A DNA stretch of 64,000 nt from the NCBI RefSeq assembly GCF_902459465.1, contig NC_047081.1, forward strand, positions 12,572,012 to 12,636,011. The letters run 5' to 3'. Position numbers and translations under genes: made by a program. Source of the DNA: Asterias rubens (lineage: Eukaryota; Echinodermata; Asteroidea; Forcipulatida; Asteriidae). The notes under the pieces are model-generated. The model saw only the letters and a program-made list of their open reading frames with translations, did not search any database and was not told the origin of the DNA. Below, piece after piece: positions 38,536 to 48,899 of this stretch. Each line of letters opens with the position of its first letter. Position 1 is the first letter of the stretch.

Positions 38536-38569
<34 letters not shown>

Positions 38570-40295
38570 AGGTTGTGTTGACACAGTTGGTGTTCACCAA
38601 GAATGGTATTCAATCACATTTCAAGTCATAAACCAGGTGCCAAAATGTTTGTTAAACTAATTTGCAAACAAACACAACGACACACTGCAGGAGGGGTTGA
38701 ATGGTAGGATAGTGTTACAATTAAAACTGTTGACTGATTTTGTTCAAAATATTGTTTTGTTCCAGAGCAACGGTTGCTCTTCCACCAAGAAAGAGGGATC
38801 TGTATACCTGACTGTGGAATACCCTTCAGTATCATCGGTACAACCTCCAAACAATGTATATATGGGCCCCATTACTGGGCGCATGAGGTTTCAGGACATG
38901 CCAAGCAATCAGAGGTAGGCTTTGTTTGACTGGAAACATTGTGGAATGCTTTATATTCCACCAGATTTCAGTGAGATCATAAATCTGAAATGTATGTAAG
39001 ATGATGTGGCTAATTCACTGGAGCTTGTTTTAAAATCCTACTCACGACACCCATGGCCTTGATTAATTAATAGACTTGTATTGCTTGAGTAACGGGTACT
39101 TGCAAGAGAAGAAATGTTGATGTGAATATTTTGCAAACTGTACCCATTTGCTGCCAGTGCTGTGTATACTCCTTAGGAGTTGAGATGGTTTTTAGCAATC
39201 ATGTCAATTATCAAATAATTAATGTAGCTGGCTTCCCAATACATCTTTGCATGCCTTAAGCTTGACCATATTATATCAAACACAATTCAGCTCCAAGTAC
39301 AGCAAGGATTGACTTGCCTCTCAAATAGTAGTTGACACTACTTTCCGGGCAGTAACTGCTTACTTTCTTGAAAGTTCATGAAGAGATATTATTTTGGTTC
39401 TGTCTATCAGTTTAAGTAAATTCGCTTTGTGTTTGTTGATGGATACCAACAGGGAGATGATGGGAGTGTTCGTAAACAGAGATGTCGTCTACCATCCAAG
39501 AAAAAAGGGTGTTCTTCATTTTTCAACGTGAAATGTGCAAGGTATTACCCAGACTTTAAAGTTGACAACAGTTCCCATTATCTATCCAAGTGGAAGTTAC
39601 GATGCGCACGTCACAAGGCACTCAACTCTCTGCGAGCTGCTCTAGAAGCCGGAAATCAAACCTTGAAATCATATGATAGGTTTTACATCGAAATATCAGA
39701 TATCAGCCAACACAACCATGAGTTAAAACTGCCTGACCCTACTCGGAAAATTCACCCTGGTCTTATCTCTAAGATACAAAACCTAGTCGGAGAGGGCATT
39801 ACTGAATTCCAAGAGGTCAAATGTCAACTAGCTGATTTTGTGACCTCTGACATTCTGAACGGATGTGAGGCCCAGCCGCCAAAGTCCAACAGATCTTTCT
39901 TTCCCTCAGACCTAACGATTCGTAACCTCATACAGAGCGCCCTCGATCAGGAGGCTAAGCAGCGCGAATTGACTTTGCAAGACAACGGGGCTCAATGCCG
40001 ACGAATCTTGGAGAAGCTGACGGAGACAACACATCAAATCAAGGATCTAAAGACAATGCAGGGCTTTCTTGGATCTTTAGAACAGCTTTGGGCTGAAATG
40101 GAATCTAAAGTTCACCTAGACAGAGAGATGGTTAGTGTTGGTCAATCCATTGAAGAAAGTATTGGGCATGTCATTCTAAGTTCTTTAGCATCAAAGCGAC
40201 AGGCAGAGGAGATAACTTTGATTGATCTACCTTCGTCTAAAAGACTAGACACAGAGTCAGTCAATGTTTACAATTTTTATTCTGATATGGGCTAA
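35898..40295 (+). CDS. CaRF/ALS2CR8-like protein, 430 aa
   Basis: Four exons: 35898-36093, 37259-37363, 38766-38914, 39453-40295 (TAA), phases consistent. Exon 3 must be read as EQRLLFHQERGICIPDCG, PFSIIGTTSKQCIYGPHYW to stay in frame. Together with KKKGCSSFFNVKCARYYPDF and the later LPDPTRKIHPGLISKIQNL and RSFFPSDLTIRNLI in exon 4, it follows the pattern of the calcium-responsive transcription factor (CaRF, ALS2CR8) domain: Cys-rich start, (K/R)-C-(P/S)-(A/S) block, P-D-R segment, then FxPSxxxIRN. The N-terminal 100 aa (MATIKERFEQLVSAFFENFT) are unrecognised. The C-terminus is charged and helical, ending QAEEITLIDLPSSKRLD, with a possible nuclear localisation patch. CaRF binds DNA; a nuclear role here is inference. 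AATAAA at 40299-40304 starts four bases after the stop codon. Confidence 0.75.
37018..37077. repeat. 60-bp palindrome
   Basis: Arms GTTGCGATAACAACCCTC and complementary GAGGGTTATGTTATCGCAAC, loop around GCAGTCGGGATC. It is intronic (intron 1 of the CaRF-like gene) and looks like a minimal inverted-repeat element. Confidence 0.6.
37715..38568 (+). mobile_element. 5'-truncated, internally deleted L2/CR1-type LINE
   Basis: Reverse transcriptase fragment: GLPQGSVFGPIGYTIYTLPV, then the catalytic YADD box in HTYADDTQLYFSFDP (about 37885-37930), then MDISSWMGKNKLKLNEQKTE and IKNLGVYFDCNMSMSYQINH. At about 38225 the frame shifts and joins the extreme C-terminal block (GDRTFTVSAAKEWNELPSYI ... ILKTYLFPN, to 38432), so the thumb-connection part is deleted. 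The 3' end is a T-rich trailer and AAATGCTTAATAATAATAAT tail typical of L2-like LINEs. It is in intron 2 of the CaRF-like gene, same strand. Confidence 0.85.
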
Positions 40296-40298
40296 TTT

Positions 40299-40304
40299 AA
40301 TAAA
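40299..40304 (+). terminator. Polyadenylation signal AATAAA of the CaRF-like gene
   Basis: Canonical AATAAA beginning four bases past the stop codon (TAA, 40293-40295); it implies a very short 3' UTR unless a later site is used. Confidence 0.5.
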
Positions 40305-41346
40305 ACGGTGTTTTTTAAATAGTTCTCGTTTTTAATAAGTCAACTCAAAGACCTACATATTTCTGCAGTTTGTATTAAAACAAAATTGAGAGAAGTATCT
40401 GGCACAGGAAATATTTGTAATGTGATTCTTATGGCGCAGCTGAGAACTGAACAACATAGGAAATCAGCTGAATGTTGCCTGCCTGATATTATTGTGGTCT
40501 GGGCAGTTAATAGTTGGTCAGCATGAGTCGGGCATACTGTTCGATTAGGAGTCCACAAGTTTGGAATTAACAAAAAGTCCTGTAAAAAAATCAGCTAAAA
40601 GAGGTTTTTAACAGAATGTTTTTGAAATAAACAAGTTGATTAAATCACTCATTACAATGTTACTATTAACCATTCGTTCTTGAATACATAGTTTATTGAC
40701 ATCTTGATTAAGTATTAAAAGTTCTTTTCAAATATTATATGGAAAGATACAAACCTTTTTACTAGTGGAAGTACTTTAGTATTTACTAAAATATAAAAGT
40801 ATAAATTCATGCCATACATTGTTCCTGCATTAGGCTTGAAATTTGTAAAAAATATAATGTATTTTTTCAAAAACTATTTTAATGGAAATTACAAAGCCCA
40901 TGGGCACGTAAACAATTGCCTGCGTTACACAACAATACACATGTTACATCTGTGGAGTATCAGGGTCCACCATGATTCCTAGTCAAATGCTCCTAACACT
41001 CAATCTTGTTCTTGATATATTTATCAACATTTCAGTATTAAAATTTCAAAAGCTACCTTTCAATCCTGTTATTTTTGTCCTCATCCATACTAGAAAGTTA
41101 ATTAGTTACAGCTGTTAATACATGGTTAAAGGGAAGTTACATGTATATATTTGGTAATTACTCCCGAAATCAATTACATATTTAAATAATACTTGGTAAA
41201 GAGCATTAGAGAGCTGTTGATAACTTTGCTAGAATCGACGTTTGAAGTGATAGACTTTGAGAGGGAATAATCCTCCACTAAAAAAAATGAATCTAAGAAA
41301 CTACCAAAAAATACCCTCCCTTTGAACCTGAGCAAAAAGAATTAAC

Positions 41347-41543
41347 CAGTCCTTCTGATTTGAGGTGTGCGATCGCACCCGCATGCCATAAAAGCTTACC
41401 CAGGAGTGCGAATAATCACACGCCTGATCCCTCTAAAATACACGCCTCGGCATTCAGTTTTGGCGTAACCAAAATCACACCCCTCGTGAAAATCCAGGTG
41501 TGTTTTTATCTACACGCCTGTGATTTTCAAATCAGAAGGACTG
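41347..41543. mobile_element. 197-bp MITE with ATTAAC target duplication
   Basis: Inverted ends CAGTCCTTCTGATTTGA and complementary TCAAATCAGAAGGACTG. ATTAAC lies directly outside both ends (41341-41346 and 41544-41549). The interior carries several GTGTG(C/T)GATTT/CACACGCCTG-type subterminal motifs. No coding capacity. Confidence 0.8.
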
Positions 41544-41871
41544 ATTAACTGAAGTTAAAAAAAAGTTGTTAAAGAGTTCGTAAAACATAGAATCTGTTAG
41601 TAAACATACGCAACATTGAGTTTCCTTGGTGGCATCGTTTCATCTTATAAAAAAAAACCACGAGTTTGGTAATGATTGTATTGCACCCTGACAACTGAAG
41701 AAAGTGTACATGTAACATTTGGCATAAGCCCTCGTTACAAGTCTAGTACGGCTTTATTTGGTTTAAAGCACACGTAACAGTTTTAACAAATTCTTTTCCC
41801 TTGGTAGGCCTCAAGGATATCAGTATCTATGCACTTCTGCTGTATTGCCTGACCTCAATTCCTAAAATTCT

Positions 41872-42146
41872 TGCATCACTTTGTTTACGTTGAACTTATA
41901 TTGATTGTATTGGTTGAGGAGTTTGGAAATAGTTGTTGAATTGAATTGAGCTGTGTGCTTGTGAATTATAGATTATTTGGCTTTCCAAAAACAAAACAAA
42001 AAGAGAGAAATAGCTGCATCACTTTGTTTACGTTGAATTTATATTTATTGTATTGGTTGAGGAGTTTGGAAATAAATGTTGAATTGAATTGAGTTGTTGA
42101 ATTGAATTGAGCTGTGTGCTTGTGAATTATAGATTATTTGGCTTTT
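41872..42146. repeat. 142-bp direct tandem duplication
   Basis: TGCATCACTTTGTTTACGTT at 41872 and again at 42014; about 130 bp following each copy are nearly identical, through GAATTATAGATTATTTGGCT. The second copy has an extra internal TTGAATTGAATTGAG duplication. Confidence 0.85.
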
Positions 42147-43191
42147 AAAATCAAAAGAAAACAGAGGAATGGCGTTAAAGTAATTGATGTTGAAAGGTTT
42201 GATTCTGTCAATGAGTTGTCAGAAATTATTCATGATAGTCTAGAAAAAATTAAGTTCTAAAAATTAAGTTTTCTTTGTAGCGGCTGAGGAGCATGTCTTG
42301 ATTTTGAAACAGGACGTGATCCAACTGTGTGAGGTGATAATAGGGTGACCTTTTAGGAGTGATTCGATGTTTAAGTTAGCAGGATTGGATAGTTTGACAA
42401 CATTTCTCAAATTCATTTTTCTTGGAACTTATTTCTCAAAAACTACAGCACCTCAGCAAGTAATAGTTTAAGGGAAGCTTTCTACTATCATTATCTTCAA
42501 ACTGTTAATATTTTAACGTCAATCTGTGGACATTGTGTAAAAAGTACCCAGACCAAATGTCGTTTTAAAAACTTTACAATACATAAACTCAATGTAAAAA
42601 ATAATATTGGTATTCCAGTTGGTCAAATATTTCAATTTTCGGTTATGCAAGTGTAGTAGTTTTCACTCCCCCAAAATTAGAGACCATGGGAAGTATCCAT
42701 TTCAATCGAGATTTAATCCATTTCATTTGGTTTAAAACAAGTTTGTTTGACATGAAAAGAGATCATCACTGGAGTTGAAAGGCATAAATAATAAACAATT
42801 GTTCATCAGGCATGCAACTGCAACTTTAAAAAAAAAAAAGAGGAAATTTAAAAAATTCCAAAGATTTTGTATAGTATTTTTTTATTTTGAATGGTAAAAC
42901 CGAGATTAAAAAAATAGGAAATCGGCTGATCCGAGGAAAAGTTGCATGCCTCGTTCATGGATAACATAATACAAGCAAAATAAATACGGAGTTGTTATTT
43001 AAATCCTTGTTATTATTATTTTGTCAATGTTGTAATTAATTGCTCTACACAGGTAGAAGATTGTTGATCTTGCACAGGAATCAACATTTTAGGTTTTCAT
43101 TTAAATTGTTTGATAATACTTATCATTAATATTCTGTGTTGACATTCATGACACTTGATACCAAATCTAATTGCCAAAACTCAAAGCTGAA

Positions 43192-43197
43192 TTTATT
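43192..43197 (-). terminator. Candidate polyadenylation signal of the SLC15A-like gene
   Basis: AATAAA on the minus strand about 240 nt downstream of the stop codon at 43435, a normal 3' UTR distance. Confidence 0.4.
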
Positions 43198-43434
43198 TGC
43201 TCATCAACTCAATGAGAAGCATTTTCAAATAACATCTAATTTATAGACCTTAGATTTTAAGTATTATTTTCTCAACATACTAGTGTTTGGTGCCTGGTTT
43301 TGGCATGGCATCACATTGGCTGTTATAAGTTTTGTACCGGTAACTCAATTTTTTAATGAAAGTCACCTTTAAAGACTTGGTTTGCTCAAAAGTGTTTGTT
43401 AAACTAAGCATCTCTTAAGTAATCCTCCAAGATT

Positions 43435-46400
43435 TCACATCTCTGAGTCACTGAGTAATGCAGTTGTCTCACCTATACTATCCCTTCCTGGTTCTCTTGA
43501 CCTTTGACCATTCTGATTAAAAAGGTCATCTGGAGGTAATTCAGGTTGAAGGTCCGAGGGGCGATCTTCTACATACCTGTATTGCTCTGCTATGAGTAGA
43601 AAGACCAGGAAGTTAAGGAACATTATTCCCGCCAGGAGGAGGAAGAAATACTCCAAATGGCCGTTGTTGATTTCATTTGGGATCCATTCAGCTCCTGGGG
43701 GAAAGATTTGCAATGGATATCAGTTCTACTGCTCATACTCTTACATACATATTTACTGTGACTCAGTCTTTGCTGAGCAAAGTGTGATGTCACAATACTA
43801 ATCACCGTGATATTGATTAATCATCTAATGAAGCCCAGCCAAGTACTTTTAATCTTAAGGTTGATGCGTGAGGCCATTAAAAAAACTAGTGCAATGGGAT
43901 TTTGATACAATCAGTTGAGCCAGATTGTGGCATGGCAATGGAACTACGTAGAACAATTTCAAACACAGGAACAGGAATAGTGTTATTTATCTTTTAAGGC
44001 CTTCTCACACACAACAATTTTAACAAGGAGGTTAGGAAATGCATCGCCTTTAATGTCTTACCAAATGTGATGGCATTGACAACAGTTACCAGCAATGAGC
44101 CTAAATAGCTGCCGAGACCTGAGGCCAGTAGGCAGAATCCCATGATAACACCTTGCATTGATACAGGAGCCTGTGAATACGCAAACTCTAGACCTAATAA
44201 CAAGAACAAAAATTACAATCACATTCATGTATCTACAGAAGCAAACATTTGGATTATTAATTTGTTATTTCTGATTGCAAATTTTACAATGTTGCAGTAC
44301 CCCCCCGACAAAAAAAGGATTGAACTGCCTCGAGCTACCAGGGCAATCTTGGTCTAGTGGTAAGGCACTGCTCTATAAAAGTTAAGGTCTTGGGTTCAAC
44401 ACCAACTCTTATTATGCAAGACCGGAAAGTAGGGCCTACTGAGTAACACACATCAGAGTAGGGTGAAGAGACAAATACATAATAATCTAACAATTACAAA
44501 CATATCTTGCACTGTTTATTGGTGACTTTTTTTGCCTATCAAGCACATCCAGCTTTAGTGAATTGGGCCAAGAAGTCTAAAAATGTTAATTGAATGTTCT
44601 CAATTTGTCCATTTTTGTTTCTTCCATAATAGGAAAATAACAGAAATACTCACTTGTAATGCTTGCAAACACCTCACTTGCCCCGATGAATGTATACTGT
44701 GGGATCTGAGCAAAGACAGACAGATCTGATGCATTGAAGATTTTACCAGCCACTTCTTGTTGAATGTAGCCACTCTTCTGTATGTCTGCTTTACGAGCAA
44801 ACTCAATAGAAGCTGCTACTATCATGGACACAACGGCTAAGACCATCCCTACACCTACAATTTGCAATCAATTACAATTTTTTAAAGCTTGAACATTTGT
44901 TTATGACTCTGATTCGAGAGATCTGTTGGGGCCTTGAACATTTGGTATAAATTCTCCAAAGTCTTCAGCATTTGCATTGTTTGTTACCCTTTTGCAGATT
45001 AATGAAGGATAAATGGCCTTTGTAGTGACCTTCTTTAAAAGTGCTCATACCTTCCAGTTCCGGTTTTTTTGGCAATAATATAATATATGTATTTTCTTTT
45101 TTTGAGGGGGAGAGGGGGAAGGGGTGTGGTGATAGCTTTCTAACTTCACTCAAGGTGTAAACTTCTACCTAAGTCTTGCTTTTTCAATGCAAAGTAGAAA
45201 ATAAAGTTTTATTGTGGACTTTTGGACCATTGAGGTTTTTTTTCCCTTTACTTACCGATTCGTTTCAGCTGAGACAGTGGATATCCCTTTCTGGCGAGGT
45301 ATTGGTAAAGGAACCGGTCGACGAAAGGTACCAGTATGAGAATGATTAATGTGTTAAATAGGTTGAGTCCAGCCACTGGTATGGTGAAGCCGTTATACAT
45401 CAAACGCATCCGTTCACCTTGTAGAAGATAGGTTGTATTCATCTGAAAATGATCAAAGTAAATTAAGTGTTTGTCTTATTTCACACAACTATTCGAACAG
45501 TACATCTAAGATGGTCGGACACTTTAAAAAGAAATTATTTGTTGTAGTTTATTAGATAATTAATTACTTTTAATAAATACCTGAAAATAAACAGTCCAAT
45601 AAAAAATCAGGACTAGGAATATAGGGATAAGTCTTCCCAGTGATTTAACTTCCTCTACTTTGACGTCTGAAAAGTGACCGCCATAGGATGTCTTGGCCCG
45701 ATCCAGCCAACTGTAGCTTGTTACACCAGCTGGTTTGGGTTTTCGAATCTGAGACAAGCCTTGGAAGATGATCTTGGCAACAGTGTTGAAGACACTCCCT
45801 AATCAGAGACGAATAAAGAGAGTGAGAGATCATCTTTGATACTTTTGTACTTGGGACTTTGGACATCTGCTGTAAATTTATGGCAACGTATGTTGGGAAA
45901 AGTGATTGGATGAAAAAAGTCCTGTCTAAACTAAATGTTTACAGGATAGCTAAATCATTCTGTAACAAATGATGCAAGTTTAGCCAGCAATCAATACAAA
46001 TAATTATTAACAAAATATTCAACCATATTATACAGCTCAGTAGATTCAGATACAAGGTTCAAAAGGCAAAGGCATACACGTACATGTCATTTCTTCTAAA
46101 ATGCCATGAAAATATTCTCAACTGCTCAACAAAATTTTTGGTCTGATTATTTTCAATGGTACATATACCTTCAGGTGGCCTCATTCGATACCATTTACGT
46201 CCAATCATGAGAACCACAATTGCCAAGATTATTGAAACTGCAGGGATGGCAAATCCAACATCAAACCCAATCTCTTGTTGGACATAGGCGACACCAGAGA
46301 ATGCAATGGCAGATCCAACATTGATAAACCAGTAGAACCTAAAAGTGTCACAATAATGTTTTAAAAGTAATTGTTAGCTTAAAGGCAGTGGACACGATTA

Positions 46401-47430
46401 GTAATTACTCAAAACAAACATTAGCATAACACCTCACTTGGTAACAAGTAATGGGGAGCTGTTGATAGTATACAAAATTGTGAGACACGGCTCCCTCTGA
46501 AGTAACATATAGTTTTGGAGAAAGATAATTTTCATGAATTTGATTTCGAGACCTCGGCATTAGATTTTGAGGTTTCGAAATCAAATCTCAAAGCATACTA
46601 ACTTTGTGTGACAAGGGTGTTTTTTCTTCCATTATTATCTCGCAACTTCGATGACCAATTGAGTTCAGATTTTCACAGGTTTGTTATTTTGTGCATATGT
46701 TGGGATACACCAAGTGAGAAGACTGGTCTTTGACAATTACTAATAGGGCCTAGTGTCCAGTGTCTTTTAAAGCAGCTCTATGAAATTTCGTAGAGCTTCT
46801 GAAAGCTAAAAACATGGTGCTGAAAACAGTTCTGCTTAGGAAAAACAAGCATAACAAGTTACAAACTGTACTTGAGATGGGATAGGCATACACCTACAGT
46901 TTACCCTTTGCTGGTGAAAACTTTAATTTGAGCCTAAAGGTAATTTTTGTACTTTTAAAGCAAACCAACAACGTTGGACTTTGGTACTTACCAATTAAAA
47001 AAGGATTTCACAGCACCTTCTCCCAGATCATCTAGTTGTTGAGCACCAAACGGTCCAACGTTAGATTTAATACCACCAGTACCAATAGCAATGAGGGTTA
47101 ACCCACAGATAAAGAAGCCTTGTTTCTGCCCTACTGTCAGACCTAGAGTTTGGCCAAACTGGGTGTAGTCAATTGAGATAACTGGGAGGATTGTTGTTCC
47201 TGTAGATCAGAAATAATACAAGATTGATCAGGTTGAAAAACAAACCACAAGGGAAACTAACTGTATGGAGTGAACAATAAAAAGATGACTTGTGTCAGAG
47301 TTGGATTGGAACCTGTTGCCCCTTTATGAATCAGATGTTATCCTTTGTTTTGCTTTTATAATGTTTAGGGTTTTTGCCTTTTTAATGTACAGCGCCTTTG
47401 AGCATTTTTTGGGATATGGCGCTTTATAAA

Positions 47431-47496
<66 letters not shown>

Positions 47497-48832
47497 CTTT
47501 ATTATTATTATTGCAGTCTGCAGGTTTAAATCCTGCTCTACGATGCAGTCAAAAGTTGTCTATGTTCACCCTTATTTCTATATCTGACAGGAAAAGTTGT
47601 CTATATTCACCCTTATTTCTATATATGACAGGAAAAGCTGTCTATGTTCACCCTTATTTCTATATCTGACAGGAAAAGCTGTCTATGTTCACCATTATTT
47701 CTGTATCTGACAGGAAAAGTTGTCTATGTTCACACTTATTTCTATATCTGACAGGAAAAGTTGTCTATATTCACCCTTATTTCTGTATCTGACAGGAAAA
47801 GTTGTCTATATTCACCCTTATTTCTGTATCTGACAGGAAAAGTTGTCTATGTTCACCCTTATTTCTGTATCTGACATGTCTGACAGGAACAATTTTCTTT
47901 GTTCACACTTATTTCTGTATCTGACAGGAAAAGTTTTCTATGTTCACCCTTAACATGCTTAATGCTGTATCTCACAGGAACAATTATCTATGTTCAACCT
48001 TATTTCTGCTCACAGGAACAATTTTCTTTGTTCACCCTTATTTCTGTGTCTCACAGGAAAAGATTCTTTGTTCACCCTTATTTCTGTATCACAGAAAAGT
48101 TTTCTATGTTCACCCTTATTTCAGTATCTCACAGGTAAAACCTTTGTACACAAGAAAAGATAAACTCCTGGAAAACATTCCGAGAAAAAAACATGTAGAC
48201 CCCATAATACTTGATGACTGATTGTTCTTGTTTACACATTAACTTCCCTTTAACCTCTAAACTGATTGTCAAATTCTCAGTTCTCTTGTAAAAGTTTGAG
48301 ATACCAAACGTTAATTTCACAAAGCACTAAGATTCATATTTTAAGATGTTGTCAATTGGCCACTTTATAGTGATTTGTGTCACTTAACAGACAGCATATC
48401 TTGCTCCAAGTTCATGGCACTGCTCTGTAAGTGAAATTACTAACAAAGTATAGGCTTACCTAAACAGTAGATGAGAGCAGCTCCAAATATTGCATTGAAT
48501 TTCCCTGAGATGGAGTCGGCAATCCATCCTCCAAACACAGGCACAAAATACGAGGTACCTGTGAAGATGAATGCAACGGTTGTGGCATCAGCACTAGTGT
48601 ACTGCAACTCATTGGTGCAATACAGAACCAAGTTTCCCCCGATGCTGTAGTATGTCAGTCGTTCACAGAGCTCACAACACAGAATGCATAGTACTACACC
48701 GATACGATCTCGCCGAATACCAGTTGATTTTGTACTATCTGATATTTCAACGTCAGATACGTTTGCTTTCATTTTCCTGTTTGGTTGAGGATAGTTTGAA
48801 TTTGCACCAATCTCTTTATAAATGTTGGACAT
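43435..48832 (-). CDS. SLC15A4: Proton-coupled oligopeptide/histidine transporter, SLC15A3/4-like
   Basis: Eight exons (-): 48832-48460, 47199-46992, 46338-46169, 45798-45581, 45442-45256, 44854-44654, 44193-44062, 43694-43435 (TGA). Phases agree, giving 582 aa; human SLC15A4 is 577. The first helix carries the proton-coupling ExxER motif (ELCER, 54-58). FYWFINVGS (195-203) is the second POT/PTR signature. AYVQQEIGFDVGFAIP, PQYTFIGASEVFAS and LEFAYSQAPVSMQGVIMG match the PHT1/PHT2 branch more closely than PEPT1/2, and the large PEPT extracellular domain is absent. The final exon ends in an acidic dileucine, ETTALL (572-577). The family moves histidine, di- and tripeptides and muramyl dipeptide out of endolysosomes with protons; the same role here is inference. 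Whether it is SLC15A3 or SLC15A4 orthologous is unresolved. An out-of-frame ATG lies seven bases upstream of the chosen start. Confidence 0.92.
44340..44420 (+). mobile_element. tRNA-like SINE head
   Basis: GGGCAATCTTGGTCTAGTGG, TAAGGCACTGCTC and GGGTTCAACACCAAC give an A box and a near-B box as in tRNA-derived SINEs. The cloverleaf is not intact. It lies in the intron between the last three exons of the SLC15A-like gene. Confidence 0.45.
46379..46770 (+). mobile_element. TTAA-flanked MITE, full-length diverged copy
   Basis: TTAA at 46379-46382 and 46767-46770 bracket the element; the left end reads AGGCAGTGGACACGATTAGT. The interior matches the 54956 copy (GAGTAATGGGGAGCTGTTGA, CGGCTCCCTCTGAAGTA, GATTTCGAGACCTC). 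The right end is more decayed (GTGTCCAGTGTCTTTTAA). Intronic in the SLC15A-like gene. Confidence 0.85.
47370..47512 (+). repeat. SINE/L2-type tail with (ATT)n microsatellite
   Basis: TACAGCGCCTTTGAGCATT, then ATATGGCGCTTTATAAATG, followed by about 75 bp of TTA/ATT repeats. This is a common 3' end of LINE/SINE elements in marine invertebrates. The long leucine-only open frame here is the repeat itself. Confidence 0.7.
47551..48137. repeat. 41-bp minisatellite, about 14 units
   Basis: Unit GTCTATGTTCACCCTTATTT plus CTATATCTGACAGGAAAAGTT (41 bp) repeated with increasing divergence and length variation towards 48137. It lies in intron 1 of the SLC15A-like gene and directly follows the (ATT)n tail of the preceding element. 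Confidence 0.9.
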
Positions 48833-48899
48833 TCTTCATGCGGCGCACAAATTGTGTCCAAACACAAATGCGTGTTCAATCATGTAGGCATCTGCACAT

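Larger units (their letters stand above)
40305..43190. other. Convergent intergenic region
   Basis: Between two genes that point at each other (CaRF-like + and SLC15A-like -). No gene was recognised. It contains a MITE (41347-41543), a 142-bp tandem duplication (41872-42146) and otherwise AT-rich sequence. Confidence 0.6.

Noticed and set aside
38697-38918. Plus-strand frame SNGCSSTKKEGSVYLTVEYP over exon 3 of the CaRF-like gene
   Set aside because: Splice phase from exon 2 and the CaRF-like pattern both require the other frame.
47430-48221. Poly-leucine and FTLISVS-repeat open frames
   Set aside because: Products of the (ATT)n microsatellite and the 41-bp minisatellite.
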